Positions 22,345 to 31,610 of a stretch of 64,000 bases of DNA are shown one piece after another. This DNA comes from Spongilla lacustris (Eukaryota; Porifera; Demospongiae; Spongillida; Spongillidae): contig OX442419.1 of assembly GCA_949361645.1 (NCBI GenBank), positions 9,454,976 through 9,518,975 on the forward strand, in the 5' to 3' direction. The position numbers were made by a program, and so were the translations under genes. Every line of letters begins with the position of its first letter. Within the stretch, counting starts at the first letter, position 1. Below the pieces are notes generated by a model, which had not been told where the DNA came from, searched no databases, and saw nothing but the letters and a program-made list of their open reading frames with translations.

Positions 22345-22446
22345 AAAAGGAATGTGATTAAAGGATGTCTTCATGACAGACCAGTTCCGGATATCACCTG
22401 CAATTGCAGCAATGGCTGCAGCACTGACCTTCAACAAGGAGTCCAC
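22345..22446 (-). repeat. Third copy of the composite's outer-arm motif
   Basis: Reverse-complemented, this reads ACTCCTTGTTGAAGGTCAGT and ATTGCTGCAATTGCAGGTGA. It parallels the outer arms at 15250-15290 and 20375-20420 (ATTCCTTGATGAAGGCCAGC). Here the frame is open (DSLLKVSAAAIAAIAGDIRN) and runs into a hydrophobic stretch, WLVIGVNVLSVVLFLWLLII. It may be the better preserved coding version of that repeat, possibly a membrane-anchored peptide. A (CA)n tract follows. Confidence 0.35.
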
Positions 22447-22810
22447 ACACACACACACACACACACGTGCACACACACACATAAACACAGTTTGAGCACA
22501 TCAAATAGATGTACCATTTAATTGTTTTAAAAATCCAATACAAAAGGTGCAGCAGATACATGTACAAAGAGATTAACTTAGATCAGTTGGATTGCTCTCC
22601 AGATGAGAGGTAAAAACAGAATAGTACATCTTATCAATAAACACTCCCTATGACTACACACACACTTCACACACATATGTAAAGAGAATGTGATAACCTG
22701 ATCAGTGGACTATTCTTTTAATGGAGATCCAAACTAGCACACTACACACTTGCATATACAGGGAGAATTATAACTGGAGAAGTGACCAGTCTATTGTTTA
22801 GATGGTAGGT

Positions 22811-23008
22811 CTAAGATCCAGCGACTGGGGCTTCATTTTGCTGTGCTGCTTCGTCCCTCTTGCGCCAAATGGCTTCCAGTTCAGCTAGCTTGTTAAACGA
22901 TGAGGGAGTGGCCTGAGGTATGGAGGAAGAGAGAAGACTGTTACGAGGCTGTTCGCCAGCAAAGTAGATGGATGGACGAAGGGGAGGAGGATACAGGGCC
23001 ATAGCCAC
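22811..23008 (-). CDS. Small ORF or last exon, unrecognised
   Basis: The minus-strand frame ends FNKLAELEAIWRKRDEAAQQ plus ten residues and a stop at 22811. A good internal acceptor (TCCATACCTCAG/GCCACT) suggests the true exon begins at about 22921 and codes for the last 33 residues, a short charged helix. It could be the 3' end of a gene continuing from the left-pointing exons at 23336-23970, but that gene model has its own stop. Confidence 0.35.
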   Translation of the reverse strand: MAMALYPPPLRPSIYFAGEQPRNSLLSSSIPQATPSSFNKLAELEAIWRKRDEAAQQNEAPVAGS

Positions 23009-23335
23009 ATTTACGAGAGGGGAGGGTCGGATGTGTGTGAGTATACTTAGAGATACCCTATTCTAAATGCAGACCAATTGTACTATGAAACAGTCAGTAG
23101 TACCATTGAAATAATGCGCTAAATAACAATCCATTATTGGAACAGCAGGTCATGTCACTTGTGACCTTCATTACGGAAGAGAGGAGGGGGGGATGTATGA
23201 CCCCATCGACCTCCCCAGGCCTGGGATAAGGGGAGGAGGGAAGGTGGGAGGAAGGAAAGGAGGATAAAGAGGAAGGAATTTTTGCAATCTATTTGTTTGG
23301 CTCACCTGCTCATCAAGTTCTCCTTCGCTCTGGCA
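23009..23335. other. Intron or intergenic, G/A-rich patch
   Basis: No exon recognised. A purine-rich GGAGGGAAGG patch lies at about 23180-23275. Confidence 0.4.
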
Positions 23336-23970
23336 TCATGGCGATGTCATACATCTGTTGTGGATAGCTGCTTTGACATACTGACCCCAGTATTTGGTGC
23401 CAACCAGCTGCTGACAAAACTCCTTGTGAAGAGCCTGCAGCTGTTGATGCTCCACTGTATACGTACACAAGCCTGGGAGCAGCTCTGGACGGGTACTGCT
23501 GACTGCCATAAAGGTGAAATGCAGGAGCCCTTAGAATGAAATCAGTGTGGTCTAGTACAGAAGACTGCAATGGATCTAAGGAGGGGTAGTGAGCGAAGGA
23601 AAGGGGTAGGGAGACAGACAAAGGAGGCAGTATGGAGAGCAAATTATTGCTGTGAAGTAAGCCCCTGGGGTTGCCCCCCTGATTTTGCTCACAGAGTCGC
23701 CTTCAGTAGACAGCGAACAATGGCAGACCGAATGAATGATGTCAGGTAGATACAGTTGGTTTCCGTTAAGTGTGGAGACTATTCGATAAATCAGGCTGTA
23801 CCCGTCACCACAACCCGGTGAGATCCTTCGATATCAACGGTAGCTGCGAGAAATAGAAATAGGGAATCAGGAGGAGATGTACAGAGCTGGATTGGAAATA
23901 TGGTTTTTTTTTCCTTACCAGAAATAGTCGCAAAAAGGGACAGTAGCCCTAGCAGACACTTATGTTCCAT
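23336..23970 (-). CDS. Putative small secreted protein, three-exon model
   Basis: Model on the minus strand. Exon 1 (23919-23970) starts at ATG and encodes MEHKCLLGLLSLFATIS, a signal-peptide-like sequence, with donor TCTG/GTAAGG. Exon 2 (23802-23843, acceptor TTTCTCGCAG/CT) encodes TVDIEGSHRVVVT, with donor ACGG/GTACAG. Exon 3 (23336-23502, acceptor TTTATGGCAG/TC) encodes RPELLPGLCTYTVEHQQLQA, LHKEFCQQLVGTKYWGQYVK and a short tail to TGA. All junctions are in phase 1 and the joined frame gives about 87 residues. Phase agreement and the signal peptide support it. The exon 2 donor is weak, and the exon 3 frame competes with another open frame. I do not recognise the family. Confidence 0.4.
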
Positions 23971-24169
23971 AATTAAAAACTAATCCGTGCTGATATCGAT
24001 GATCTGGAAGTAGACACGCAGGTTCTAGTGTATGTTATGTATATATTTAAAATTAGTTTAGGCCAAATAAGACACTTATAAATGGATATGCGGTAAGTCA
24101 GAAATTCCGCGCAGCACGCGTTGCATTGAAACTCGCAGCACAATGGCTTGCGGTGTTGCGGGTTTCGAC

Positions 24170-24420
24170 CACAAATTTAGTGTGCAATTTTGGCATAAAT
24201 CACATTCCATAAGATTTAGCGTGTAATTTTGGCACAAATCACATTCCATACAGATTTAGCGTGTCCATAAGATTTAGCGTGTAATTTTGGCACAAATCAC
24301 ATTCCATACAGATTTAGCGTGTAATTTTGGCACAAATCACATTCCATAAGATTTAGCGTGAAATTTTGGCACAAATCACATTCCATACAGATTTAGCGTG
24401 TAATTTTGGCACATTCCATA
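24170..24420. repeat. ~42-bp tandem repeat
   Basis: Six to seven copies of a unit made of GATTTAGCGTGTAATTTTGG and CACAAATCACATTCCATA(CA), with one partial copy at about 24257-24285. Confidence 0.85.
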
Positions 24421-24424
24421 TCGT

Positions 24425-24746
24425 ACGTACAACAACATACGCGTGTGCACAACAACATACGCGCGTGCTCTCGACAGCACACGCGCGTGCGCTGTAATGG
24501 CATTCACGACTGATATTGAACGATAACAGCACACGCGCGTACCAAAAACTTTTGCAACAAACGGCGTTCCATACGCACGCACGTACGTACGTACGTACGT
24601 ACCTAAATACATACCGTCATACATACATACCTACACACATACCTACATACATACACACACACATACACACACATACATACACATATACATACATACATAC
24701 ATACACATACATACATAATACATACATACATACATACATACATACA
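24425..24746. repeat. CACGCGCGTA / ACGTACGT / ATAC microsatellite block
   Basis: Alternating purine-pyrimidine CACACGCGCG words (24430-24545), then (ACGT)n (about 24573-24603), then interrupted (ATAC)n up to the LTR. It is the left part of the TACA tract into which the BEL element inserted. Confidence 0.8.
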
Positions 24747-24930
24747 TGTAAGAATTCTGGAAAGGTCAAAGGATATTTGCTCCTAGCCACCTTATATCTC
24801 CTTGTAGAATCACGCAGCGCGACGATGTCTAACGATTACGCGAGGAACCTCGTCGGACACGCTATTGCAATTAATGACAATAATAATCACGTGCGTCCAT
24901 ATTACGTAACAATCAATAAAATATCTAACA
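24747..24930 (-). repeat. BEL/Pao 3' LTR (184 bp)
   Basis: It reads TG...CA (TGTAAGAATTC to ATCTAACA on the plus strand) and pairs with 30633-30816, with four differences in 184 bp. The flanking pentamer ATACA occurs outside both LTRs (24742-24746 and 30817-30821), consistent with a 5-bp duplication. The flank is an ATAC repeat, so this match could arise by chance. Confidence 0.9.
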
Positions 24931-26214
24931 CCCCCCCCCCCCCCCCCGTTGACCAAAACGGTCAACAAAACATGAATAGTCCTCAATCTCAAGCTCTTCC
25001 TCTTGCGCCAAAGCCTTCATTCTTTCATTGGCCTTCATAGCAGCGACACGGCACAGTCGTTTTTCAGCCACAGGTACTTCTAGAGTAGGGCAACCATCTT
25101 GCTGAGACTGTTCAACGGAAGTCTCTGGTTCTTGTGCCGCACCAACTTCTAAAGGATACAACAGTTGCAGAGGCCTCTTCAACAATGTATATTGTTGGTC
25201 CCTTGTAGCAACCCTCACAAGGGCACTACGCGGCAATCCATCTTGCCCAATTAACAACTCCTGAATCCTTCCTAGTTTCCAAAGGCCACGAGGCAGCGAT
25301 TCGTCGTGCACGATGACGATATCACCCTTGGATACCTGCTGATGAGAAGCACCTGGTGTTCTCTTGGCTGTGTATCGATGACCATCCCTGAGCTCAATTA
25401 GATATTCAGCTCTCCATCGGTGCCAAAAATGGTTCAGGACACTTGCTAAGTGTTTTGCTCTTCTCTGAAGGTGCGCAGCATCCACATCGAACTCCTCATC
25501 ATCTGGGTCATCTACTAGTCCTGCATAATCAGGAAGATTGAACAGTCGTCTTCCCACGATAAGGTGAGATGGAGTGAGGGGTTCTTCAAAATCAGAGGAT
25601 GTGACATATGACAGAGGTCTAGAGTTGATTACACCTTCTATTTCCACCAGAGCAGTGAGTAGCTCATCCCGTGAGAAATGTGCTCGACCAATTGTCTTGC
25701 GAAGACAACGCTTAGTGGATCTCACCATATGTTCAAACACGCCGCTCCACCATGGCGCTCGTTCCACATTGAAAACCCATTGACTGCCCTTGATAGCAAG
25801 ATATTCCTTGATGGTGTTATCCTCGAAGACAAGTTCAAGAAATCTTGCTGCAGCCTTAAAGGTCTTACCATTATCAGATAAGAACTTGAGAGGTAGCCCT
25901 CTCCTTGCTGCAAATCGTTTTAAACACCTCAAGAAAGTACTCGTGGACAGGTCTTCAACTAGGTCCAAATGAATAGCTCGAGTAACTAGGCAGGTGAACA
26001 GACAAATCCACACTTTACTACTGGAGCTGGAAGATTCCCGAACAAAGAGCGGACCTGCAAAATCCACTCCTGTATAAGTGAAGGCTGGTTCATCCTTGAC
26101 CCTAAAGCCTGGCAAAGGTGGTGGTGGTGGTCCTCTGAGTGGTGCTCCTTCATATCTCCTGCAAACTGTACACTTGTGTACTATGGTTTTGACAAAGCTT
26201 CTCCCCTTCACTAT
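24925..26214 (-). CDS. BEL/Pao integrase and C-terminal domain (downstream of in-frame stop)
   Basis: This continues the same frame as the gag-pol ORF after the TAG at 26215-26217. It begins with the rest of the zinc-binding domain (IVHKCTVCRRYEG, completing an HHCC pair begun upstream). The catalytic core follows with YTGVDFAGPLFVR (first Asp, about residue 49), FLSDNGKTF (second Asp, ~112) and WWSGVFEHMVRSTKR (Glu, ~158), so the D,D,E triad is present. After it come LTPSHLIVGRRLFNLPDY, a FWHRWRAEYL segment and VSKGDIVIVHDE / GLWKLGRI, the C-terminal domain typical of BEL/Pao integrases. The last residues read through the poly-G tract. No independent ATG is well placed, so expression would need readthrough of the stop. 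The reading frame is otherwise intact. Confidence 0.9.
   Translation of the reverse strand: MVKGRSFVKTIVHKCTVCRRYEGAPLRGPPPPPLPGFRVKDEPAFTYTGVDFAGPLFVRESSSSSSKVWICLFTCLVTRAIHLDLVEDLSTSTFLRCLKRFAARRGLPLKFLSDNGKTFKAAARFLELVFEDNTIKEYLAIKGSQWVFNVERAPWWSGVFEHMVRSTKRCLRKTIGRAHFSRDELLTALVEIEGVINSRPLSYVTSSDFEEPLTPSHLIVGRRLFNLPDYAGLVDDPDDEEFDVDAAHLQRRAKHLASVLNHFWHRWRAEYLIELRDGHRYTAKRTPGASHQQVSKGDIVIVHDESLPRGLWKLGRIQELLIGQDGLPRSALVRVATRDQQYTLLKRPLQLLYPLEVGAAQEPETSVEQSQQDGCPTLEVPVAEKRLCRVAAMKANERMKALAQEEELEIEDYSCFVDRFGQRGGGGGC
24931..24947 (-). promoter_or_regulatory. Polypurine tract (G17)
   Basis: Seventeen G in the element's sense strand directly before the 3' LTR, the position of the plus-strand primer. 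The pol frame reads through it (Gly run) and stops at TAG just inside the LTR. Confidence 0.8.
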
Positions 26215-29200
26215 CTAATATTTCCTCCGTACTTCTGTGAGCGTCTCTTTCACTCCATTGTGACAGACACATCGGTGAGCATAATTCACAATGAGAGCAC
26301 TGACTGGATGGCCATGAGGCAGAAGAATTGGGTACTTGGTTGAATACGGCAACTCTACATTTCGTAGACGACCCCCACACCGCCACAACCCCTTGTCGTC
26401 CAGAAAAAGACCTAGCTGATGCTTCAAAGAGTCAAAATCCTTGTGCTGTGTTAGGGCTCCTTGCGCATGTAAAAGCCATAGCAATTCTGCAGCAGTGACT
26501 TCATGAACCGTCAATATGCGTGGAGAATTTCTACTCTTCTTTGCCTTGAACTGTGCGACTGCTCTCAGGACACATGCAGACACTCTGATAAGCCTTGTCC
26601 AGCCACTGAAATTCCCACAATCTAACAGGGTTCCAATGGTGGGGGTTTCTACTGTAACAAGGCTATGGGACAACTTGGTGGAGGAACACAGCTCTTGTGA
26701 ACACTGCTCTGGCATGACGTTCAGCTCAACATTACTACCAAGTGATACATCCATGATGAGCCAATCAGGTCCAGTACGCCACAGGTGACTGACTGACAAT
26801 TCCACCATGCTGATCCCCCTTGAAGGTAAGTCTGCAGGGTTAGTAGCACCTGGACAATGATTCCATAGGTCAGGGTGCACGTTGTGACAGATCTCATTAA
26901 CGCGATTTCTAACAAATGGCTTCCATTCTTTCTCCTTCCCTTGGATCCAGTAGAGAGCAACCTGAGAATCTGTGAAACACTTGACACTAATATTTGGTAT
27001 CTCACGTTGAAGATTGTCGCGCACCGAAACCATCAGTCTTGAAAGCAAGAGAGCAGAGAGTAACTCCAATCTAGGGACTGTTTGGGCTTGCAAGGGTGCA
27101 ACCCTTGTCTTGGCCGCAACAAATCTGCTCAACACTAGAGATTCAGTCTTCGACAACATGTAGATAACAGCGGCGTAAGCTCTGGTAGATGCGTCACAGA
27201 ACCCACAGAGAGTGACTGAATCCATGTGGCGGGTTTTCCCAAAGTAACATCTGGGAAGGGACATGGGTGCTGAACAACCGATATCTGCAGTCAAGTTTTT
27301 CCATTTCTCACATATCTCCTCAGGAACAGTCTGATCCCAGTCCAACTTGAGTTGATAAAGCTCCTGGAGAAGTAGTTTGAATCTGATAACGATTGGGGAA
27401 AGGAATCCAAGTGGGTCATAAAACTTTCCAATCAGGCTGACTAGATTCCTCTTAGTCGGTTCAAGATCACATGCAAGCCTGGCCAGATTTGAAACGTCAA
27501 AGAGGAAGTAATCAGATTCAGGGCTCCACAGAACACCAAGAACCTTATGTTCTTCATGTGTAAGTGGTTGCGATGTCCCAAGTGTAATCTCAGAGAATGT
27601 TGGTTCTGCAAGCAAAGCACTTCCCTCATTTAGTTTCTCTTGCTGATTGATCCGTCCTTGCAGGTTCTTCGAATTTGTCAGGAATTTTCTCAAATTGAAG
27701 CCACCCTTCAAAAAAATTGCCTTTGCAACTGCATACAGATCGAAGGCCTCCTCCTCAGTGTTAGCACCAGAGACAATATCGTCAACATAAGTGGAATGCA
27801 GCAACCTATCAACAACAGTCTTGTTTGTGTCAAGGTGCCTCTCCAGATGAAAGCGTATGGTTGCGTTGAGAAGGAATGGGCTAGCTGACACTCCAAACAC
27901 AACACGTGCAAAACGATAGATCTTCAGGCTGGGTCGCTCTTTTCTAGCTTCATCCACCCAGATGAACCTCAATGCATCACGGTCTGCTTCATCTACGGCC
28001 ACCATCAGAAACGCTTTCTCCAAATCTGCAGTTAGAGCTACCTGGTACGATCGGAACTGCACTAACAGATCAAAGATTAGTTGGTTGAACTTTGGACCCT
28101 TGTGGAGGCATTCATTGAGAGAGGGGTTATTGCTTGCACTCTTAGCTGAAGCATCATACACTATTCGCACTTTCGTTGTCGACTTGTCTTGCCGCACTAC
28201 GGCATGATGTGGCAGGTAATGCAAAGTTCCCGATGACTGTTCATCTGTTGAGACTGCTTCTATAATTCCCTTCTCCAATTGATCCCTGATTATGCTGTCA
28301 TACTCCTTGAGAATCGCTGGATCTTGACGCAGCCGATGAAGCAAACCCTTCAATCTGGTAACACAGAGTTGGTAGTTGTCTGGTAGGGGATTGTGATATT
28401 CCTTCCATGGTAGAGGCACCTGATACCTTCCATTAACAAACCTAACAACCTTCTCAAATTGGTTGTACAGTGTGCTTTCTTCCCCTTGGATGCCCAGAGC
28501 TTCCAACTCCCAGAAGGCACGTAACTGCTCGTTTAACTCCTGAAGTGGTTCAGTGGTACCGGTGTGTAGAACATGAGTGACAGTAAGGTTCACGGCGCAA
28601 TTGCTGTGCACGTCATGGGAAGACGGTCCAGACAATACCCACCCCAGCTTTGTGTGTATGGCTGTGGGACCATTAGCCCCTCTACATATACTTCCTGTCA
28701 CCAGTTCCCAATAATAATCCGAACCAATCAACATGTCAATTGGCATGCTCAGGTCTGTACTCGAACAATCTGCCAGTTCTAATCCCCGGAGATGTGGATA
28801 CTGGTTGACACATGCTGCTACAGGCTGGCTAGCAAGTTTTTCGCAAATAGTGGGCACTACATACACAGACAGCATCATTGATGGGTAACCCCTGAGCTGA
28901 AGCCCAACCTCTACCACTGGACATACCTTGGTATTGCTTCTATTCGATCCAAATGTGGCAATGGACAGCGACTGACTCCTTGTGGGTTGCAACTTGAGTG
29001 CATTCCGGGCACGTTCACTGAGATACGACCGCTGGCTACCACCGTCAAGTATCAACCGTATTCTGAGGCAAGTATGCGATACTCCTGGTAGATGAATTAC
29101 GGCACACACTGTTTGGAGAAACACAACCTGTTGGTTGTGCGAAACAAGAGCACTGGTTGGTTGAGTCGGCTGAGGTGATGACATTCTGGGGTTCTGTCCA

Positions 29201-30553
29201 GATCCAGAGGAAGATGGTGAATTTACTTGCTGATTCTGGCTGAAGCTGGAGTCACAGATAGACGTGTGGTGCTTCTTGTGGCATTTCTGGCACCTTGCAG
29301 AAGACCTATATTCCCGGGAGATGTGACCCATGCGAAGACAGTTGAAGCACCTGCCTTTACTCTTAAGTATTTGCTTGCGATCAGAAGACTTGGTTACTAC
29401 GGCACAACTTGAGGAAGGATGCGATTGCTGACAGTAACAGCATGACTGATCCTGATTACTGGTCCGTGAACCCGAGAGTAGGGCTGACTGGATATGAGGC
29501 AACTTCTCGTGACCTCGCTGTGAAGGTTGAGTACTGATCCTTTCTCTGGCAGCAAGCTCTTGTTCAAATGTGGACAGCAAGTCATCTAGATTTAAGTTGG
29601 ATTCTGACCCTTTCCTACTTACAATGAGTCTCAGCTCCGGAGGCAGCTTAGAGAGGAGCACAGGCGAGAGAAGTGCGCCATATGTTGCTGACTCAATCCC
29701 CAGTGACCTTAAACTTCGAACGTGAGCTTCTGTGAGGTCATAAGTGTGACGCAGATCCTTAAGGTTCTTGTCAGAAGTGACAGCTTCCAAGTTCATAAGA
29801 GCGTCCATATGCTTCGAAATGATTACTTGCTTGTTGCCGAAACGCTTGGTGAGTATTTCCACTGCTTGTTGGTAGTTGTAAGTAGAGATTGTTAGGCCAG
29901 CAATAGCATCAAGGGCTGTGTTATCAAGCAGGGATCGCAGATAGTTTAATTTATCGATGTCCGAAATGCCAGCATTTGAGTGGATTGCAGATTGGTAGGA
30001 GTCCCAGAAGGTGGTCCACATAAATGGATCCCCGCCAAATCGCGGTAAAGAGATTTTTGGCAGTTTGACCTTAGGTTCACGAGGCATCGATGGCACAGGT
30101 ACTGAAGCAGTGGATGGATCGGCTGAAGATTGATGCGTAGAAGGCGTGACAGTAGTTGAAGGCGTGACAGTAGTTGAAGGCGTGACAGTAGCTGAAGGCG
30201 TGACAGTAGTTGAAGGCGTGACAGTAGCGGAGTTGATTACGCTTGCTTGACTTGCATTTGACAGCGCTACGACAGGATTCAGGACACGAGCTAATTCTGA
30301 TGAGGCAACTTGCAGTAATTCCTTGAATTGGTCAGCGGCAACGATTTCTTCCTCTATGGAATCATTGTCCGTGAGTGCGAGGATCTCTTCATCAAGCGCT
30401 GTGATGACCTTCAATTTCTCTTCGATAATCTGATGTAGCTTGGTAATTCTGGCTGTATCCGTAGATTCACTTGATAATGCAGTCTGAATATCGCCAAGAA
30501 TTCGTTTCGCCGAAGCACGGTGTCAACCACGAACCTTTAAGCTCCTCCGACAT
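26215..30553 (-). pseudogene. BEL/Pao gag-protease-RT-RNase H polyprotein, disrupted
   Basis: The long frame (stop 26215-26217) is open upstream to about 30517. A better-placed ATG (30551-30553, MSEELKG) lies in another frame, so one indel near the N-terminus is likely. Order seen: N-terminal helix; a TVTPST repeat (30150-30235); gag core LPRFGGDPFMWTTFWDSYQS; zinc knuckles CFNCLRMGHISREY (the fourth ligand position is Tyr) and CQKCHKKHHTSIC; protease LILDGGSQRSYL (DGG at the catalytic triplet); RT with VRIVYDASAKS, TADLEKAFLMV and YVDDIVSG (the catalytic Asp pair present); RNase H with CDASTRAYAAVIY; and the first zinc ligands of integrase (NYAHRCVCH). The in-frame TAG separates it from the integrase. 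The Tyr in the knuckle and the stop suggest recent decay. Confidence 0.92.
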
Positions 30554-30614
30554 GCTGCGAGTCTCGATAATGGGCCTTAATTAGAACAATATCGTTTCAA
30601 ATAGCTGATTACCT

Positions 30615-30632
30615 TCCCGGCTCGAAGGACCA
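30615..30632 (-). promoter_or_regulatory. Primer-binding site, tRNA-Tyr type
   Basis: On the element strand TGGTCCTTCGAGCCGGGA directly follows the 5' LTR. It is complementary to the 3' end of eukaryotic tRNA-Tyr (ending GGCTCGAAGGACCA) at 17 of 18 positions. Confidence 0.85.
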
Positions 30633-30816
30633 TGTAAGAATTCGGGAAAGGTCAAAGGATAATTGCTCCCAGCCACCTTATATCTCCTTGTAGAATCACG
30701 CAGCGCGACGATGTCTAACGATTACGCGAGGAACCTCGTCGGACACGCTATTGCAATTAATGACAATAATAATCACGTGCGTCCATATGACGTAACAATC
30801 AATAAAATATCTAACA
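30633..30816 (-). repeat. BEL/Pao 5' LTR (184 bp)
   Basis: Partner of 24747-24930. On the element strand it starts TGTTAGATATTTT and contains a TATA-like GATATAAGG about 45 bp before its end. Confidence 0.9.
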
Positions 30817-31013
30817 ATACATACATACATACATACATACATACATACATAAATACATACATACATACATACATACATACATACATACATACATACATAC
30901 ATACATACATACATACATACATACATACATACATACATACATACATACATACATACATACATACATACATACATACATACATACATACATACATACATAC
31001 ATACATACATACA

Positions 31014-31044
<31 letters not shown>

Positions 31045-31140
31045 AATACATACATACATACATACATACATACATACATACATACATACATACATACATA
31101 CATACATACATACATACATAATAATAATAATAATAATTTC
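30817..31140. repeat. (ATAC)n and (ATA)n microsatellite
   Basis: About 300 bp of (ATAC)n with a few interruptions (AAAT near 30850 and 31045, ATTAC near 31013), ending in (AAT)n. It is the right half of the tract split by the BEL insertion. Confidence 0.95.
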
Positions 31141-31610
31141 CATCGTAAACTGCATTTGTACAGGTAATACAGAATGCAGACACGTTAGGGGGAGAGAGGC
31201 ACTCATCGTAAGGATATAGTCATAGTCAAAAATCGGCAAATAGCGCTACGCTATTGCTTCACGAGCTGATCGCGTTCGTGGGGTCAATCCGTCCATTAAA
31301 AAAACGTCTTCTGCCTTCTGCCACGATCTGCCTTCTGCCACGTTCAAACGAAAAAGCATTTCTTCTCATCTTTGCTCTTTGCTCATCCATTGCCGCTCGA
31401 GCCGCTTGATGGTAGGTGGCTGTCGATCTCCTATTAGAGCGCACTCACGGAAACTTCAGCCTACTCCAAAATAGAACCGAAAAATGGTGGCAGGTACTGC
31501 AAGGTGGCCAGCCTAAACAGCACCGTTTACACGCAGCGCGTTATGGGATGGGTGCTCGAAGCCAAAAAGACCCGAGCAATGAGCCACCCAAAATGCGCGC
31601 CACGCGGATG
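31141..31610. other. Unique spacer between two TACA arrays
   Basis: 470 bp of non-repetitive sequence with an Arg-rich minus-strand ORF (31259-31444) containing DEQRAKMRRNAFSFERGRRQ and no recognised family. A direct repeat of TCTGCCTTCTGCCACG lies at about 31308-31342. Coding is not supported. Confidence 0.4.

Larger units (their letters stand above)
24747..30816 (-). mobile_element. BEL/Pao LTR retrotransposon, nearly complete (6.07 kb)
   Basis: Structure on the minus strand: 5' LTR 30633-30816, tRNA-Tyr-type PBS directly adjacent (30615-30632), gag-pol frame from about 30553 to 24925, G17 polypurine tract (24931-24947), 3' LTR 24747-24930. The domain order is gag, zinc knuckle, protease, RT, RNase H, integrase and BEL-type C-terminal domain, in one frame. 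The 2.2% LTR divergence implies a fairly recent insertion. Breaks: a frame disruption near the N-terminus and an in-frame TAG at 26215-26217. It probably cannot make a full polyprotein but could be mobilised by an intact relative. Confidence 0.93.

Noticed and set aside
24376..24624. 82-codon minus-strand ORF
   Set aside because: It lies in ACGT/ATAC microsatellite sequence and is a compositional artefact.
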